Assembly: GCF_026015985.1 (NCBI RefSeq)
Contig: NZ_CP110389.1
Span: 2,388,001 to 2,452,000, forward strand
DNA length: 64,000 bases
Direction of reading: 5' to 3'
From: Rhodopseudomonas sp. P2A-2r
Lineage (GTDB): Bacteria; Pseudomonadota; Alphaproteobacteria; Rhizobiales; Xanthobacteraceae
Shown here: one piece after another, positions 18,028 to 25,848 of the stretch
Numbering within the stretch: the first letter of the stretch is position 1
Layout: every line of letters starts with the position of its first letter
Notes under the pieces: model-generated
The model's input: the letters and a program-made list of their open reading frames with translations, nothing else
Told to the model about the DNA's origin: nothing
The model's database searches: none
Program-made: the position numbers and the translations under genes

Positions 18028-20703
18028 ATGTCTAAGGCGGATGCGGCGAAGAAGAACATGTTCTGCCAGTTCTCCGATTTACACAACGAGGCCGCCGTCG
18101 AGAGCTTCCTGATTACCCCGCTGGTCAAAAAACTGGGCTACAAAGACTCACAGATCAAGCTGAAAAAGGACATCCCTACAACTAAGATTGCGCTGGGATC
18201 GAAGTCCGTTAAGTATCGGCCTGACTACCTGCTTTCCTTTGATGGCAAACCACGAATTGTCATTGATGCTAAATCGCCGCACGAAAGCCTCACGAGCTGG
18301 ATTCAGCAGATTTCCTCTTATGCCATTACGCTCAATCAGCAATTTGAGGGCGAAAATCCTGTCCGATACATGGTGCTTTCTAACGGCAAGAACACGTTGG
18401 TGTTCGACTGGACGGAGGGCAAGCCCCTTATAGACGCGCACTTTCTTGAACTCCAGCTCGACCATCCAAAGTTCAAGAGAATGCAAGCTCTTCTCGCGCC
18501 CAAGGCCACAGCAGAATCCGTTGTTCCCGCTCAGCACATGCATCGTTTCGAGCGCAAGTCCATTGAAGACGTGAATGCAATCTTCGCGCGCTGCCATCAG
18601 CATATTTATAACAGCGACAACATGAGCCAAGCTGCGGGCTTCACAGAATTCGTGAAGCTTGTTTTCCTCAAGCTGCTTTCGGATCGCCGGGTTCGTGACG
18701 AGTCTGGCGACCTAATTTGGCAAGAGCATTTCGATGTGCCTGCCACTGAAGTAAATTTCTCTACTCGCTGGATTAAGGAGCGCGAGATAGATACGCCAAA
18801 TCCAGTTGATACGATTCAGTTTCAAAAACTGATTGTAGAAATTGAAGGTGAGATCAATAAAGGTAAGAGGAAGCGCATCTTCGACGTAGATGATAAACTT
18901 CGACTGAATCCAGAGACCATCCGCTACGTTGTCTCCAAGCTTGAGGGAGTCTTCTTATTCGGCATTGATGTCGACTTAAACGGAAGATTATTCGAGACGT
19001 TCCTATCGGCGACGATGCGCGGAAAGGACTTAGGTCAATTCTTCACGCCGCGAAGTGTTGTTAAGCTCGGAACTAATCTTGCGAGTTTGCGAGTGGATAA
19101 AACGCATATCGATCGCGTTTTGGACGGCTGTTGCGGTACAGGTGGATTTTTGATCGATGCCCTTGCTGATATGTGGACAAAAATTGACAACAACTCCACT
19201 TTTTCAGCGGACGAACGAAAGGACCTTAGAAGTGCTGTAGCAACTAAGGCTCTCTATGGCGTTGACGTTGGCCGCGATCCCAACCAGGCTCGCCTGGCCC
19301 GAATGAATATGTATTTGCACGGAGATGGAGGCACTTCAATTTTTGAGGCGGATTTCTTAGACAAGGATCTGAAAACTGACGATATCAGTGAGATCGAGAC
19401 TAAGGGGTACGTTGATCAGCTCCGAGAGCTTCTCGACAGCGCCGAAGATGGCGTTTTTGACGTTGTCCTGACGAATCCACCGTTTGCCAAGCAGTACGAA
19501 CGCACTAACAAGATTCAGCAGGCGGTACTTGACCGGTACGACATCGCGGAGGGTAAGCAAAAGGTCAAGTCGAGTCTGCTATTTTTTGAACGCTATCATG
19601 ATGTTCTCAAGGTCGGCGGGCGATTTGTTTCTGTAATTGATGACGGTCTGCTGAGTGGTCGGGACTATCGAGGATTTCGAGATTTCCTACGTGATCGTTT
19701 TCTCATTCGCGCCATCGTATCGTTGCCCGGTGACGCGTTTCAGAGATCGCAAGCCAGAGTAAAGACGTCATTCGTCGTGCTTGAGAAACGCAAAATAGCC
19801 GACGGTGCGCAAGTTCAAGTTCAAGTGCAAGAGCAGCCGCCCGTCTTTATGTATGCCTGCCGGTACGTTGGAATTGACGATCCAAAAAGGCAGCGTGTGC
19901 TCCCGATTGACCGAAAGAACAGAGATGCGGCCAACAAAGAGATTTCCGACGTCACTGCTCTTTTCAACGCCTTCCTAGAGGGTAACGCGGCGGCGTGCGC
20001 AAAATTTGTGGTGTCCGCTGACAAAATAGCAGAGCGCCTAGATGTAAAGTCTTGCTTCGCAAAAAGTGGCCGGATGATTTCTACATGGGCAAAGAAGGGG
20101 GTCGTAACGACAACGATCGGCGATCTACTCAGTGAACATGCGTTCTCGGAGGAGGATACCGTAGTACCCGAGGAATCCGCAGAAGAAGTGACTTATCTCG
20201 TGGTGGGCTATGACGGTACGGCTCGGCTAGGAGAGACCGTGATGGCGAGCGACTATAAGGGGAGCCGCCTTTTCCGTGTAAAAGCGAACCAAATTGTAGT
20301 TAGTCACATCAATGCCGTTCATGGATCAATTGGATATGTTTCAGACGACTTGGATGGCTGTGTTATTACGAGTGAATATACAGCGCTAGATTCTCGCGGG
20401 GTGCTCCATCCAAAAGTGATTTGCGCAATGCTGAGATCCCCTGAGATAAGGGCTGAGTTTTTGATCAAGGCCAGCGGAGTAGGTCGAACAAGGATAGACT
20501 GGTCTGCAATGAAGGATGTCGTTGTGCCTAAGCCGGGTGCTGCGCTGGCAAAAGACCTTTTGAAAAAGATGGAGGCTGCCGAGAAAATGAAAAGGGACGC
20601 CGCACATCTTCAGTCGGAGGTGAGGTTTCAGCTTGAAGACAGTTTTGAGCTAGCAAGTGACGAAGCTGTTGCCACCCTTCAGAGGTACAAGCCTCCGAAA
20701 TAA
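18028..20703 (+). CDS. Single-chain restriction-modification protein: nuclease + N6-adenine methylase + specificity domain
   Basis: This 891-residue protein starts at MSKADAAKKN (18028), with GAAGGG eight bases upstream. Residues 20-130 resemble the type I HsdR N-terminal nuclease, with RPDYL (D66) and IDAK (D80, K82) forming a PD-(D/E)xK site. Residues 180-600 are an N6-adenine methylase with LGQFFTPRS, the SAM site DGCCGTGG (366-373) and NPPF (483-486). The C-terminal ~200 residues look like an HsdS target-recognition half followed by a helix (GVGRTRIDWSAMKDVVVPKP). No helicase motor is present, so type IIG-like action is likely. Base composition is clearly more AT-rich than the flanks, which marks it as transferred cargo. 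Confidence 0.8.
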   Translation: MSKADAAKKNMFCQFSDLHNEAAVESFLITPLVKKLGYKDSQIKLKKDIPTTKIALGSKSVKYRPDYLLSFDGKPRIVIDAKSPHESLTSWIQQISSYAITLNQQFEGENPVRYMVLSNGKNTLVFDWTEGKPLIDAHFLELQLDHPKFKRMQALLAPKATAESVVPAQHMHRFERKSIEDVNAIFARCHQHIYNSDNMSQAAGFTEFVKLVFLKLLSDRRVRDESGDLIWQEHFDVPATEVNFSTRWIKEREIDTPNPVDTIQFQKLIVEIEGEINKGKRKRIFDVDDKLRLNPETIRYVVSKLEGVFLFGIDVDLNGRLFETFLSATMRGKDLGQFFTPRSVVKLGTNLASLRVDKTHIDRVLDGCCGTGGFLIDALADMWTKIDNNSTFSADERKDLRSAVATKALYGVDVGRDPNQARLARMNMYLHGDGGTSIFEADFLDKDLKTDDISEIETKGYVDQLRELLDSAEDGVFDVVLTNPPFAKQYERTNKIQQAVLDRYDIAEGKQKVKSSLLFFERYHDVLKVGGRFVSVIDDGLLSGRDYRGFRDFLRDRFLIRAIVSLPGDAFQRSQARVKTSFVVLEKRKIADGAQVQVQVQEQPPVFMYACRYVGIDDPKRQRVLPIDRKNRDAANKEISDVTALFNAFLEGNAAACAKFVVSADKIAERLDVKSCFAKSGRMISTWAKKGVVTTTIGDLLSEHAFSEEDTVVPEESAEEVTYLVVGYDGTARLGETVMASDYKGSRLFRVKANQIVVSHINAVHGSIGYVSDDLDGCVITSEYTALDSRGVLHPKVICAMLRSPEIRAEFLIKASGVGRTRIDWSAMKDVVVPKPGAALAKDLLKKMEAAEKMKRDAAHLQSEVRFQLEDSFELASDEAVATLQRYKPPK

Positions 20704-20731
20704 GCGTGAAGCTGCATGGCCGATCTGTAAA

Positions 20732-21136
20732 CTATAGCGTCATCTTTATGCCTGTTGGCGCTGTGGCCGCCCTCTTGTCGCTTTCGCTCATAAGGCCGAC
20801 ATCGATTTCCGCCCGCTTCTCAACTCTTATTCGAACCCCAAGCAATTGCGGGATGAACATCTGCGGCATAGGCCCCTCGCCGTATAGGCTGTAACCTGAA
20901 GCCTTCATAAAGTTGAATATCTCGCTCGCGAAATTATGGGACTCTTCATGCCCCGAGGTCGCCCAAATGACGACTTCTTTTTCTCTCGGTACTTCTCGGA
21001 TTAGCTGGTTCCGATGTTCTGCACCCATCGTCCGCTGAGGTGCAGAGTTAATATGCACTGTATGGGCGGTAATGCCGCCGGTCTGATAATTCGAGGTAAC
21101 GTTGATGGTAGGCCGATTTGTTTGGTCATTGGTCAT
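20732..21136 (-). CDS. Uncharacterised small protein with N-terminal NVTSNxQxGGxTAHT motif
   Basis: This 134-residue protein opens with TINVTSNYQTGGITAHTVHI. It continues into a small domain (HRNQLIREVPREKEVVIWATSG, then SHNFASEIFNFMKASGYSLYG) with an alternating strand-helix pattern resembling a widespread module found behind QSGG-TA motifs in hypothetical proteins. I know of no assigned function. It starts 12 bases after the stop of the neighbour that ends in the same motif, so the two form an operon. Both converge on the restriction-modification gene and are AT-richer than the phage structural genes. Confidence 0.7.
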   Translation of the reverse strand: MTNDQTNRPTINVTSNYQTGGITAHTVHINSAPQRTMGAEHRNQLIREVPREKEVVIWATSGHEESHNFASEIFNFMKASGYSLYGEGPMPQMFIPQLLGVRIRVEKRAEIDVGLMSESDKRAATAPTGIKMTL

Positions 21137-21148
21137 TCGATTATGGCC

Positions 21149-21520
21149 TTATGCATTTGGCGGTTTGACGATATCTGTTCGGACTTCCTTGATCGTAATG
21201 GTGTGGGCGGTCGTTCCGCCGCTTTGATTGTTTGAGGTCACGTTGTGGGTTGCTGCGCCTAAGGAGCTTGGCTTTAAATCCGCTGGCTTTGCCGGCGCCG
21301 CAAAAATCAAGCCAAGTATGGACACGAAGGCGAAGAACACTGAGGCCGAAATCGATAGCTTAAGCCAAAGCGGATAGGGGTCAGAAATTGCGCGAACGAT
21401 CCTAGGTCGGAGAGGGTCGGCATTTTCAACCTCAAATCTCTGCTGTAGCTGGGAAGTGGCATTCACCCGTTTGTCGTTATTGGCGTCAACCACGAAATCG
21501 CGCATGCAGGTGGCGGACAT
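21149..21520 (-). CDS. Uncharacterised membrane protein ending in the NVTSNxQSGGxTAHT motif
   Basis: The probable start is MSATCMRDFV (21520); the open frame continues upstream only through the tRNA gene and is not coding there. The 123-residue product has a soluble N-terminal part, one membrane segment (WLKLSISASVFFAFVSILGLIFA, about residues 64-86) and a C-terminal tail with HNVTSNNQSGGTTAHTITI. It would place that motif on one side of the membrane while the neighbour carries it at its N terminus. Function is unknown; an interaction through the shared motif is an inference. Confidence 0.65.
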   Translation of the reverse strand: MSATCMRDFVVDANNDKRVNATSQLQQRFEVENADPLRPRIVRAISDPYPLWLKLSISASVFFAFVSILGLIFAAPAKPADLKPSSLGAATHNVTSNNQSGGTTAHTITIKEVRTDIVKPPNA

Positions 21521-21600
21521 AAAGTGGACGTTTCCGGGGCGGTTTCTGGGGCGGAGCTTCCGAAGCGCATGGTAGTTTAGCTGTAAAGCTTTGAAATCAT

Positions 21601-21676
21601 TGGTGGGCCCGGCAGGACTCGAACCTGCAACCAGACCGTTATGAGCGGTCGGCTCTAACCATTGAGCTACAGGCCC
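21601..21676 (-). tRNA. tRNA with CAT anticodon, probably tRNA-Ile2 (lysidine type), possibly tRNA-Met
   Basis: The reverse strand folds as a complete 76-nt tRNA. The acceptor arms GGGCCTG/CGGGCCC, D arm with AGCTCAATGGTTAGAGC, anticodon stem GACCG/CGGTC around CTCATAA, T arm with GGTTCGAGTCC, and an encoded CCA at 21601-21603 are all visible. The anticodon is CAT. D-loop length and overall resemblance to E. coli ileX favour the isoleucine tRNA that TilS modifies, but elongator Met shares the loop. Its 3' end faces the prophage, as expected for an attachment site. Confidence 0.9.
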
Positions 21677-21837
21677 CGCCGGGCGGCGCGCGCGCGGTGC
21701 TGTCACCCCTTACATGGCCGGCCGCGATCCGGCAATGCCGCGGGCGGCCCGCCCAAACCATGGACTTGCAGGACCAATTGCGCTGATCTGCCGCCGCCGG
21801 CGCACCGCGCCGGACAGCAAATGCGGGAGAAGCTTGA

Positions 21838-22752
21838 GTGGAAGGCGTGGCCTGGGTCGCGGTGGATTGGGGAACCTCCAATTTGAGGGTGTGGGGGCTG
21901 GACCGCGCGGGCGCGATCCGCGCAGAGGCCTCGTCGGCCAAGGGCATGGCCAGGCTCGACCGCGACGGCTTCGAGCCGGCGCTGCTCGCGCTGATCGGCG
22001 ACTGGCTGCCGGCCGGTCGCCCGACGCCGGTGCTGGCCTGCGGCATGGTCGGCGCGCGCCAGGGCTGGGTCGAGGTGCCCTATCGGCAGGTGCCGTGCAC
22101 GCCGGTGGCGCTGGACCAGGTCGGCCGCCCGCCGACCCGCGATCCCCGCCTGCAGGTGATGATCGTCGGTGGCCTCAGCCAGGCGGAGCCTGCCGACGTC
22201 ATGCGCGGCGAGGAAACCCAGATCGCCGGCCTGCTGCTGGACCGTCCGGGCTTTGACGGCGTGCTCTGCCTGCCGGGCACGCATACCAAATGGGCCAGGG
22301 TGCAGGGCGGCGAGATCGTCGCGTTCCACAGCGTCATGACCGGCGAGCTGTTCGCCTTGCTGGCGCAGCAATCGGTGCTGCGCCACAGCCTCGATGGCGA
22401 CGGCTGGGACGATGCCGAATTCGCCCGCGCCGTCACTGAAACGGTCGCCGCCCCCGCCGGCTTCATCGGGCGGCTGTTCTCGGTCCGCGCCGAAGCGCTG
22501 CTTGCCGGCCTCACGGCGGCCGGCGCACGCGCGCGATTGTCCGGGCTTCTGATCGGCGCCGAACTGGCGGCCACCCAAGCCTACTGGAAGGACGAAGCCG
22601 AGCTGACGCTGGTTGGCAATGGCGCGCAGGCGGCCCACTATGCGGAGGCCTTGCGCGCGCTCGGCCGTTCTCCCGCGATGGCCGACGGCGCGCTCGTCAC
22701 GCTGGCCGGCCTGCGCGCGGCCTGGCGGCAACTCACGAAGGATCTGGCATGA
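21838..22752 (+). CDS. dgoK: 2-dehydro-3-deoxygalactonokinase
   Basis: This 304-residue protein starts at GTG 21838, with GGGAGA seven bases upstream. It has the DgoK signatures: the N-terminal phosphate loop AVDWGTSNLRVWGLD, ACGMVGARQGWVEVPY, CLPGTHTKWARV and FHSVMTGELFALL. It phosphorylates 2-keto-3-deoxy-galactonate in the cytoplasm in the De Ley-Doudoroff pathway. Its stop overlaps the start of the aldolase gene (ATGA at 22749), so the two are translationally coupled. It is the first chromosomal gene beyond the tRNA. Confidence 0.92.
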   Translation: MEGVAWVAVDWGTSNLRVWGLDRAGAIRAEASSAKGMARLDRDGFEPALLALIGDWLPAGRPTPVLACGMVGARQGWVEVPYRQVPCTPVALDQVGRPPTRDPRLQVMIVGGLSQAEPADVMRGEETQIAGLLLDRPGFDGVLCLPGTHTKWARVQGGEIVAFHSVMTGELFALLAQQSVLRHSLDGDGWDDAEFARAVTETVAAPAGFIGRLFSVRAEALLAGLTAAGARARLSGLLIGAELAATQAYWKDEAELTLVGNGAQAAHYAEALRALGRSPAMADGALVTLAGLRAAWRQLTKDLA

Positions 22753-23354
22753 CGCGACACATCATCGGCATTCTGCGCGGCATCCGGCCCGAGGAGGCCG
22801 AGGCGATCTGCGCCGCGCTGATCGAGGCCGGTCTCACCACCCTCGAAATCCCGCTCAATTCGCCGCAGCCGCTGCAGACCATCGAACATCTCGCGAAAAC
22901 CTTCGGCGCCGTGGCGACCATCGGCGCCGGCACCGTGCTGACCGCGCAGCAGGTCCACGACGTCGCGGCGGCCGGCGGCCGCATCGTGGTGTCGCCGAAC
23001 TTCAATGCCGAGGTCGTCGCTGCCACCAAATCGGCAAAGCTCGAATCCTGGCCCGGCGCGCTGACGCCGTCGGAATGCTTTGCCGCGCTGGCGGCCGGCG
23101 CCGACGGGCTGAAGATCTTTCCGTGTTCGGTGGTGGGTCCCGCCGGGATCAAGGCGATGCGCGCGGTGCTGCCGGCAGACACAGCGATCTATGCGGTCGG
23201 CGGCGCCGGGCCGACCAACTTCGCCGAATGGCGCGCCGCGGGCATCACCGGCTTCGGCATCGGCACCGCTTTGTATCAGCCCGGCCAGTCCGCCGCCGAG
23301 GTCGGCAAGGCGGCCGCGACGATCGTCGCGGCCTATGATGCGATGCGCGGGTAG
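22749..23354 (+). CDS. dgoA: 2-dehydro-3-deoxy-6-phosphogalactonate aldolase
   Basis: This 201-residue class I aldolase has the family motifs GILRGIRPEEAEAI, LTTLEIPLNSP, the VSPNF segment, the Schiff-base lysine in GADGLKIFP, and the phosphate loop AVGGAGPTNF. It splits KDPGal into pyruvate and glyceraldehyde 3-phosphate, the step after DgoK. It ends only 7 bases before the convergent stop of the first tctC-type gene. The same 7-base spacing recurs at the second copy, which shows a tandem duplication. Confidence 0.92.
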   Translation: MTRHIIGILRGIRPEEAEAICAALIEAGLTTLEIPLNSPQPLQTIEHLAKTFGAVATIGAGTVLTAQQVHDVAAAGGRIVVSPNFNAEVVAATKSAKLESWPGALTPSECFAALAAGADGLKIFPCSVVGPAGIKAMRAVLPADTAIYAVGGAGPTNFAEWRAAGITGFGIGTALYQPGQSAAEVGKAAATIVAAYDAMRG

Positions 23355-23361
23355 GCCGGCG

Positions 23362-24324
23362 TCAGTCCACCGACACGCCGGCGAACTCCACCACTTTGCG
23401 CCATTTCTCCGTCTCGGTGGCGACCAGTTTGCCGAATTCCGCGGGGGTCATCGGCTTCGGCAGTCCGCCGACCTCGGCGAGCCGGGCCGCCAGCTTCGGG
23501 TCCTTCAGCGCCAGATTGATCGCCTTGTTGAGCGTCTCGACGATCTCGGGCGGCGTGCCCTTCGGCGCGGAGATGCCGTAGAAGCCCACCGACTCGAAGC
23601 CGGGCACGGTCTCGGCGATCGCCGGGATGTCCGGCAGTCCCGGCCAGCGCTGCGGCGTGGTCACGCCGATGGCGCGCACGTTGCCACCCTTCGCCTGCTC
23701 CAGCGCGGTGGGCAGGTTCTCGAAGATCAGCTGCACCTTGTTGGAGATGATGTCGGGAAAGGCGATCGCCGAACCGCGATAGGGCACGTGCACCATGTCG
23801 CATTTGGTCATTGCCTTGAACAATTCCGCCGACATGTGCACCGACGTGCCGTTGCCCGACGAGGCATAGGAGATCTTGCCGGGGTTTGCCTTGCAGTAGT
23901 CGATGAACTCCTGAACGGTCCTCACCGGCATTGCGTTGGCGACCACGAGCATGTTGGGAAACTGCATCAGGCTGGCCACCGGCACGGTGTCGCGGATGAA
24001 GTCATAGGGCAATTTTTTGTACAGCGAGGCGGAAATCGCGTTGTTCGGCGCCACGTAGAGCAGGGTGTAGCCATCCGCCGGCGAAGTGACCGTCGCGGCG
24101 GCGGCGAGGTTGCCGCCGGAGCCGCCACGATTTTCCACGATGAACTGCTGGCCGAAATGCTCCGACAGCCATTGCGTCATGATTCGCGCGACGATGTCAG
24201 AAGGGCCGCCGGCGGCGAAGCCGACCAGCAGCCGCACCGGCTTGGTGGGGTAGTCCGCCGCGGAAGCGGGCGCGGTGGCGAGGCAGAACAGGCACAGCAT
24301 TGCTGCGCGCCAGAAAACAGTCAT
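23362..24324 (-). CDS. Tripartite tricarboxylate transporter-type periplasmic binding protein (copy 1)
   Basis: This 320-residue protein starts at MTVFWRAAMLC (24324), with GGAGGATCA before it. The signal peptide ends near ASAADYP. The Bug/TctC family pattern is clear: YPTKPVRLLVGFAAGGPSDI, VENRGGSGGN, YVAPNNAISASLYKKLPYDF and YASSGNGTSVHMSAELFK. It binds a small carboxylate or similar ligand in the periplasm. No TctA/TctB membrane genes are nearby, so it is an orphan receptor. It is closely similar throughout to copy 2 (24693-25664). Confidence 0.9.
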   Translation of the reverse strand: MTVFWRAAMLCLFCLATAPASAADYPTKPVRLLVGFAAGGPSDIVARIMTQWLSEHFGQQFIVENRGGSGGNLAAAATVTSPADGYTLLYVAPNNAISASLYKKLPYDFIRDTVPVASLMQFPNMLVVANAMPVRTVQEFIDYCKANPGKISYASSGNGTSVHMSAELFKAMTKCDMVHVPYRGSAIAFPDIISNKVQLIFENLPTALEQAKGGNVRAIGVTTPQRWPGLPDIPAIAETVPGFESVGFYGISAPKGTPPEIVETLNKAINLALKDPKLAARLAEVGGLPKPMTPAEFGKLVATETEKWRKVVEFAGVSVD

Positions 24325-24490
24325 TGATCCTCCAGGATAATCCGCCATCAGCGTGGACGGGTGGCAAGGCTCAGGCTCGCCCGAGGCCACAATGTTTTCA
24401 TAGATCGACGGATTTGCCCACAGGTGCGGTCTGGCACCAATGCGCGAAGATTTTGCACGACGTGACCCATTAAATGCATCACGCGCGAAA

Positions 24491-24685
24491 GGCATCACGC
24501 GCGCCATCCGGCCCGAGCAGGCCGCGGCGATCTGCGCCGGGCCGTCCAACTTCGCCGAATGGCGCGTCGCGGGCATCACCGGCTTCGGCGTCGGCACGGC
24601 TTTGTATCAGCCCGGCCAGTCCGTCGCCGAGGTCGGCAAGGCGGCCGCGGCGATCGTCGCGGCCTACGATGCGATGGGCGGATAG
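24491..24685 (+). pseudogene. Internally deleted copy of dgoA left by tandem duplication
   Basis: The sequence encodes GITRAIRPEQAAAICA joined directly to GPSNFAEWRVAGITGFGVGT... AAYDAMGG. This is the N-terminal and C-terminal part of the dgoA product (22749-23354) with about 130 residues missing. The catalytic lysine lies in the deleted part, so it cannot be an active aldolase. The reading frame stays open from 24440. Its end is 7 bases from the stop of tctC copy 2, exactly as dgoA is from copy 1, which fixes the duplicated unit as dgoA plus tctC. Confidence 0.85.
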
Positions 24686-24692
24686 GCCGGCG

Positions 24693-25664
24693 TCAGTCCA
24701 CCGAGACGCCGGCGAACTCCACTACCTTGCGCCACTTCTCGGTCTCGCTGGCGACCAGCTTGCCGAATTCCGCGGGGGTCATCGGCTTCGGCAGGCCGCC
24801 GACCTCGCCGAGCCGGGCTACCAGCTTGGGATCCTTCAGCGCCTCGTCGACCGCCTTGTTGAGAATCTCGACGATTTCCGGCGGCGTGTCTTTGGGGGCG
24901 GAGATGCCGTAGAAGCCGATGGATTCGAAGCCCGGCACGGTTTCAGCGATGGCCGGCACGTCGGGCAGCGTCGGCCAGCGCTGCGTCGAGGTGACACCGA
25001 GCGCGCGCACCGTGCCGCCGCGCGCCTGCTCCAGCGCGGTGGGCAGGTTATCGAAGATCAACTGCACCTTGTTGGAGATGATATCGGGAAAGGCGATCGC
25101 CGAGCCGCGATAGGGCACGTGCTGCATCTCGCACTTGGTCATCGCCTTGAACAGCTCCGCCGACATGTGCACCGAGGTGCCGTTACCCGACGACGCGTAG
25201 GAGATCTTGCCGGGATTGGCGTGGCAGTAGTCGATGAATTCCTTGACGGTCTTCACCGGCATGGCGTTGGACACCACCAGCATGTTGGTGAGCTGCATGA
25301 TGCTGGCGACCGGCGTGGTGTCGCGGATGAAATCGTACGGCAGCTTCTTGTACAGCGATGCCGAGATGGCGTTGTTCGGCGCAACGAACAGCAGCGTGTA
25401 GCCGTCGGGGGCCGAGTTGACCGCGGCGGCGGCGGCGAGGTTGCCGCCGGAGCCGGCGCGGTTTTCGACCACGAACTGCTGGCCGAACTTGTCCGACAGC
25501 CACTGCGCCATGATCCGCGCCACGATGTCCACCGGGCCGCCAGCGGCGAAGCCGATCAGCCAGCGCACCGGCCGGTTGGGATAGTCCGCGGCCTGGGCCG
25601 GCGCGGCGAAGATGCCGAGAACGCAAACGAGACTGACGAGGCCGGCGCGCAGATGAGCGATCAT
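24693..25664 (-). CDS. Tripartite tricarboxylate transporter-type periplasmic binding protein (copy 2)
   Basis: This 323-residue protein starts at MIAHLRAGLVSLV (25664), with GAGGGGAAGC upstream. The signal peptide ends near AQAADYP. It shares nearly the whole mature chain with copy 1 (for example LLFVAPNNAISASLYKKLPYDF against LLYVAPNNAISASLYKKLPYDF), with scattered changes, mostly conservative, which suggests both copies are under selection. The signal peptide and upstream region differ, so regulation may have diverged. Confidence 0.9.
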   Translation of the reverse strand: MIAHLRAGLVSLVCVLGIFAAPAQAADYPNRPVRWLIGFAAGGPVDIVARIMAQWLSDKFGQQFVVENRAGSGGNLAAAAAVNSAPDGYTLLFVAPNNAISASLYKKLPYDFIRDTTPVASIMQLTNMLVVSNAMPVKTVKEFIDYCHANPGKISYASSGNGTSVHMSAELFKAMTKCEMQHVPYRGSAIAFPDIISNKVQLIFDNLPTALEQARGGTVRALGVTSTQRWPTLPDVPAIAETVPGFESIGFYGISAPKDTPPEIVEILNKAVDEALKDPKLVARLGEVGGLPKPMTPAEFGKLVASETEKWRKVVEFAGVSVD

Positions 25665-25848
25665 GCTTCCCCTCAATGGTTGCCGGCGCCGCGGTGGCGG
25701 CAGTCGCCGGATCGATCGGGCTGTCGGCGCCCGTTGCAGACATGTTTTCACACAATCACCGATTTGCCTATGCGACCTCTGTAGGTTCCGCTTGCCCACG
25801 CCACGTCAACCCGGTCACTGTACGGCATAACCCTGGAAGGCCGGATCC

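Noticed and set aside
21521..21706. N-terminal extension of the membrane protein through the tRNA
   Set aside because: The translated part is the tRNA sequence itself (VAQWLEPTAHNGLVAGSSPAG); a start at 21520 is reasonable.
23191..25784. Long plus-strand frames opposite the two tctC genes
   Set aside because: Both are antisense shadows: Arg/Gly-rich, similar to each other only because the tctC genes are duplicates.
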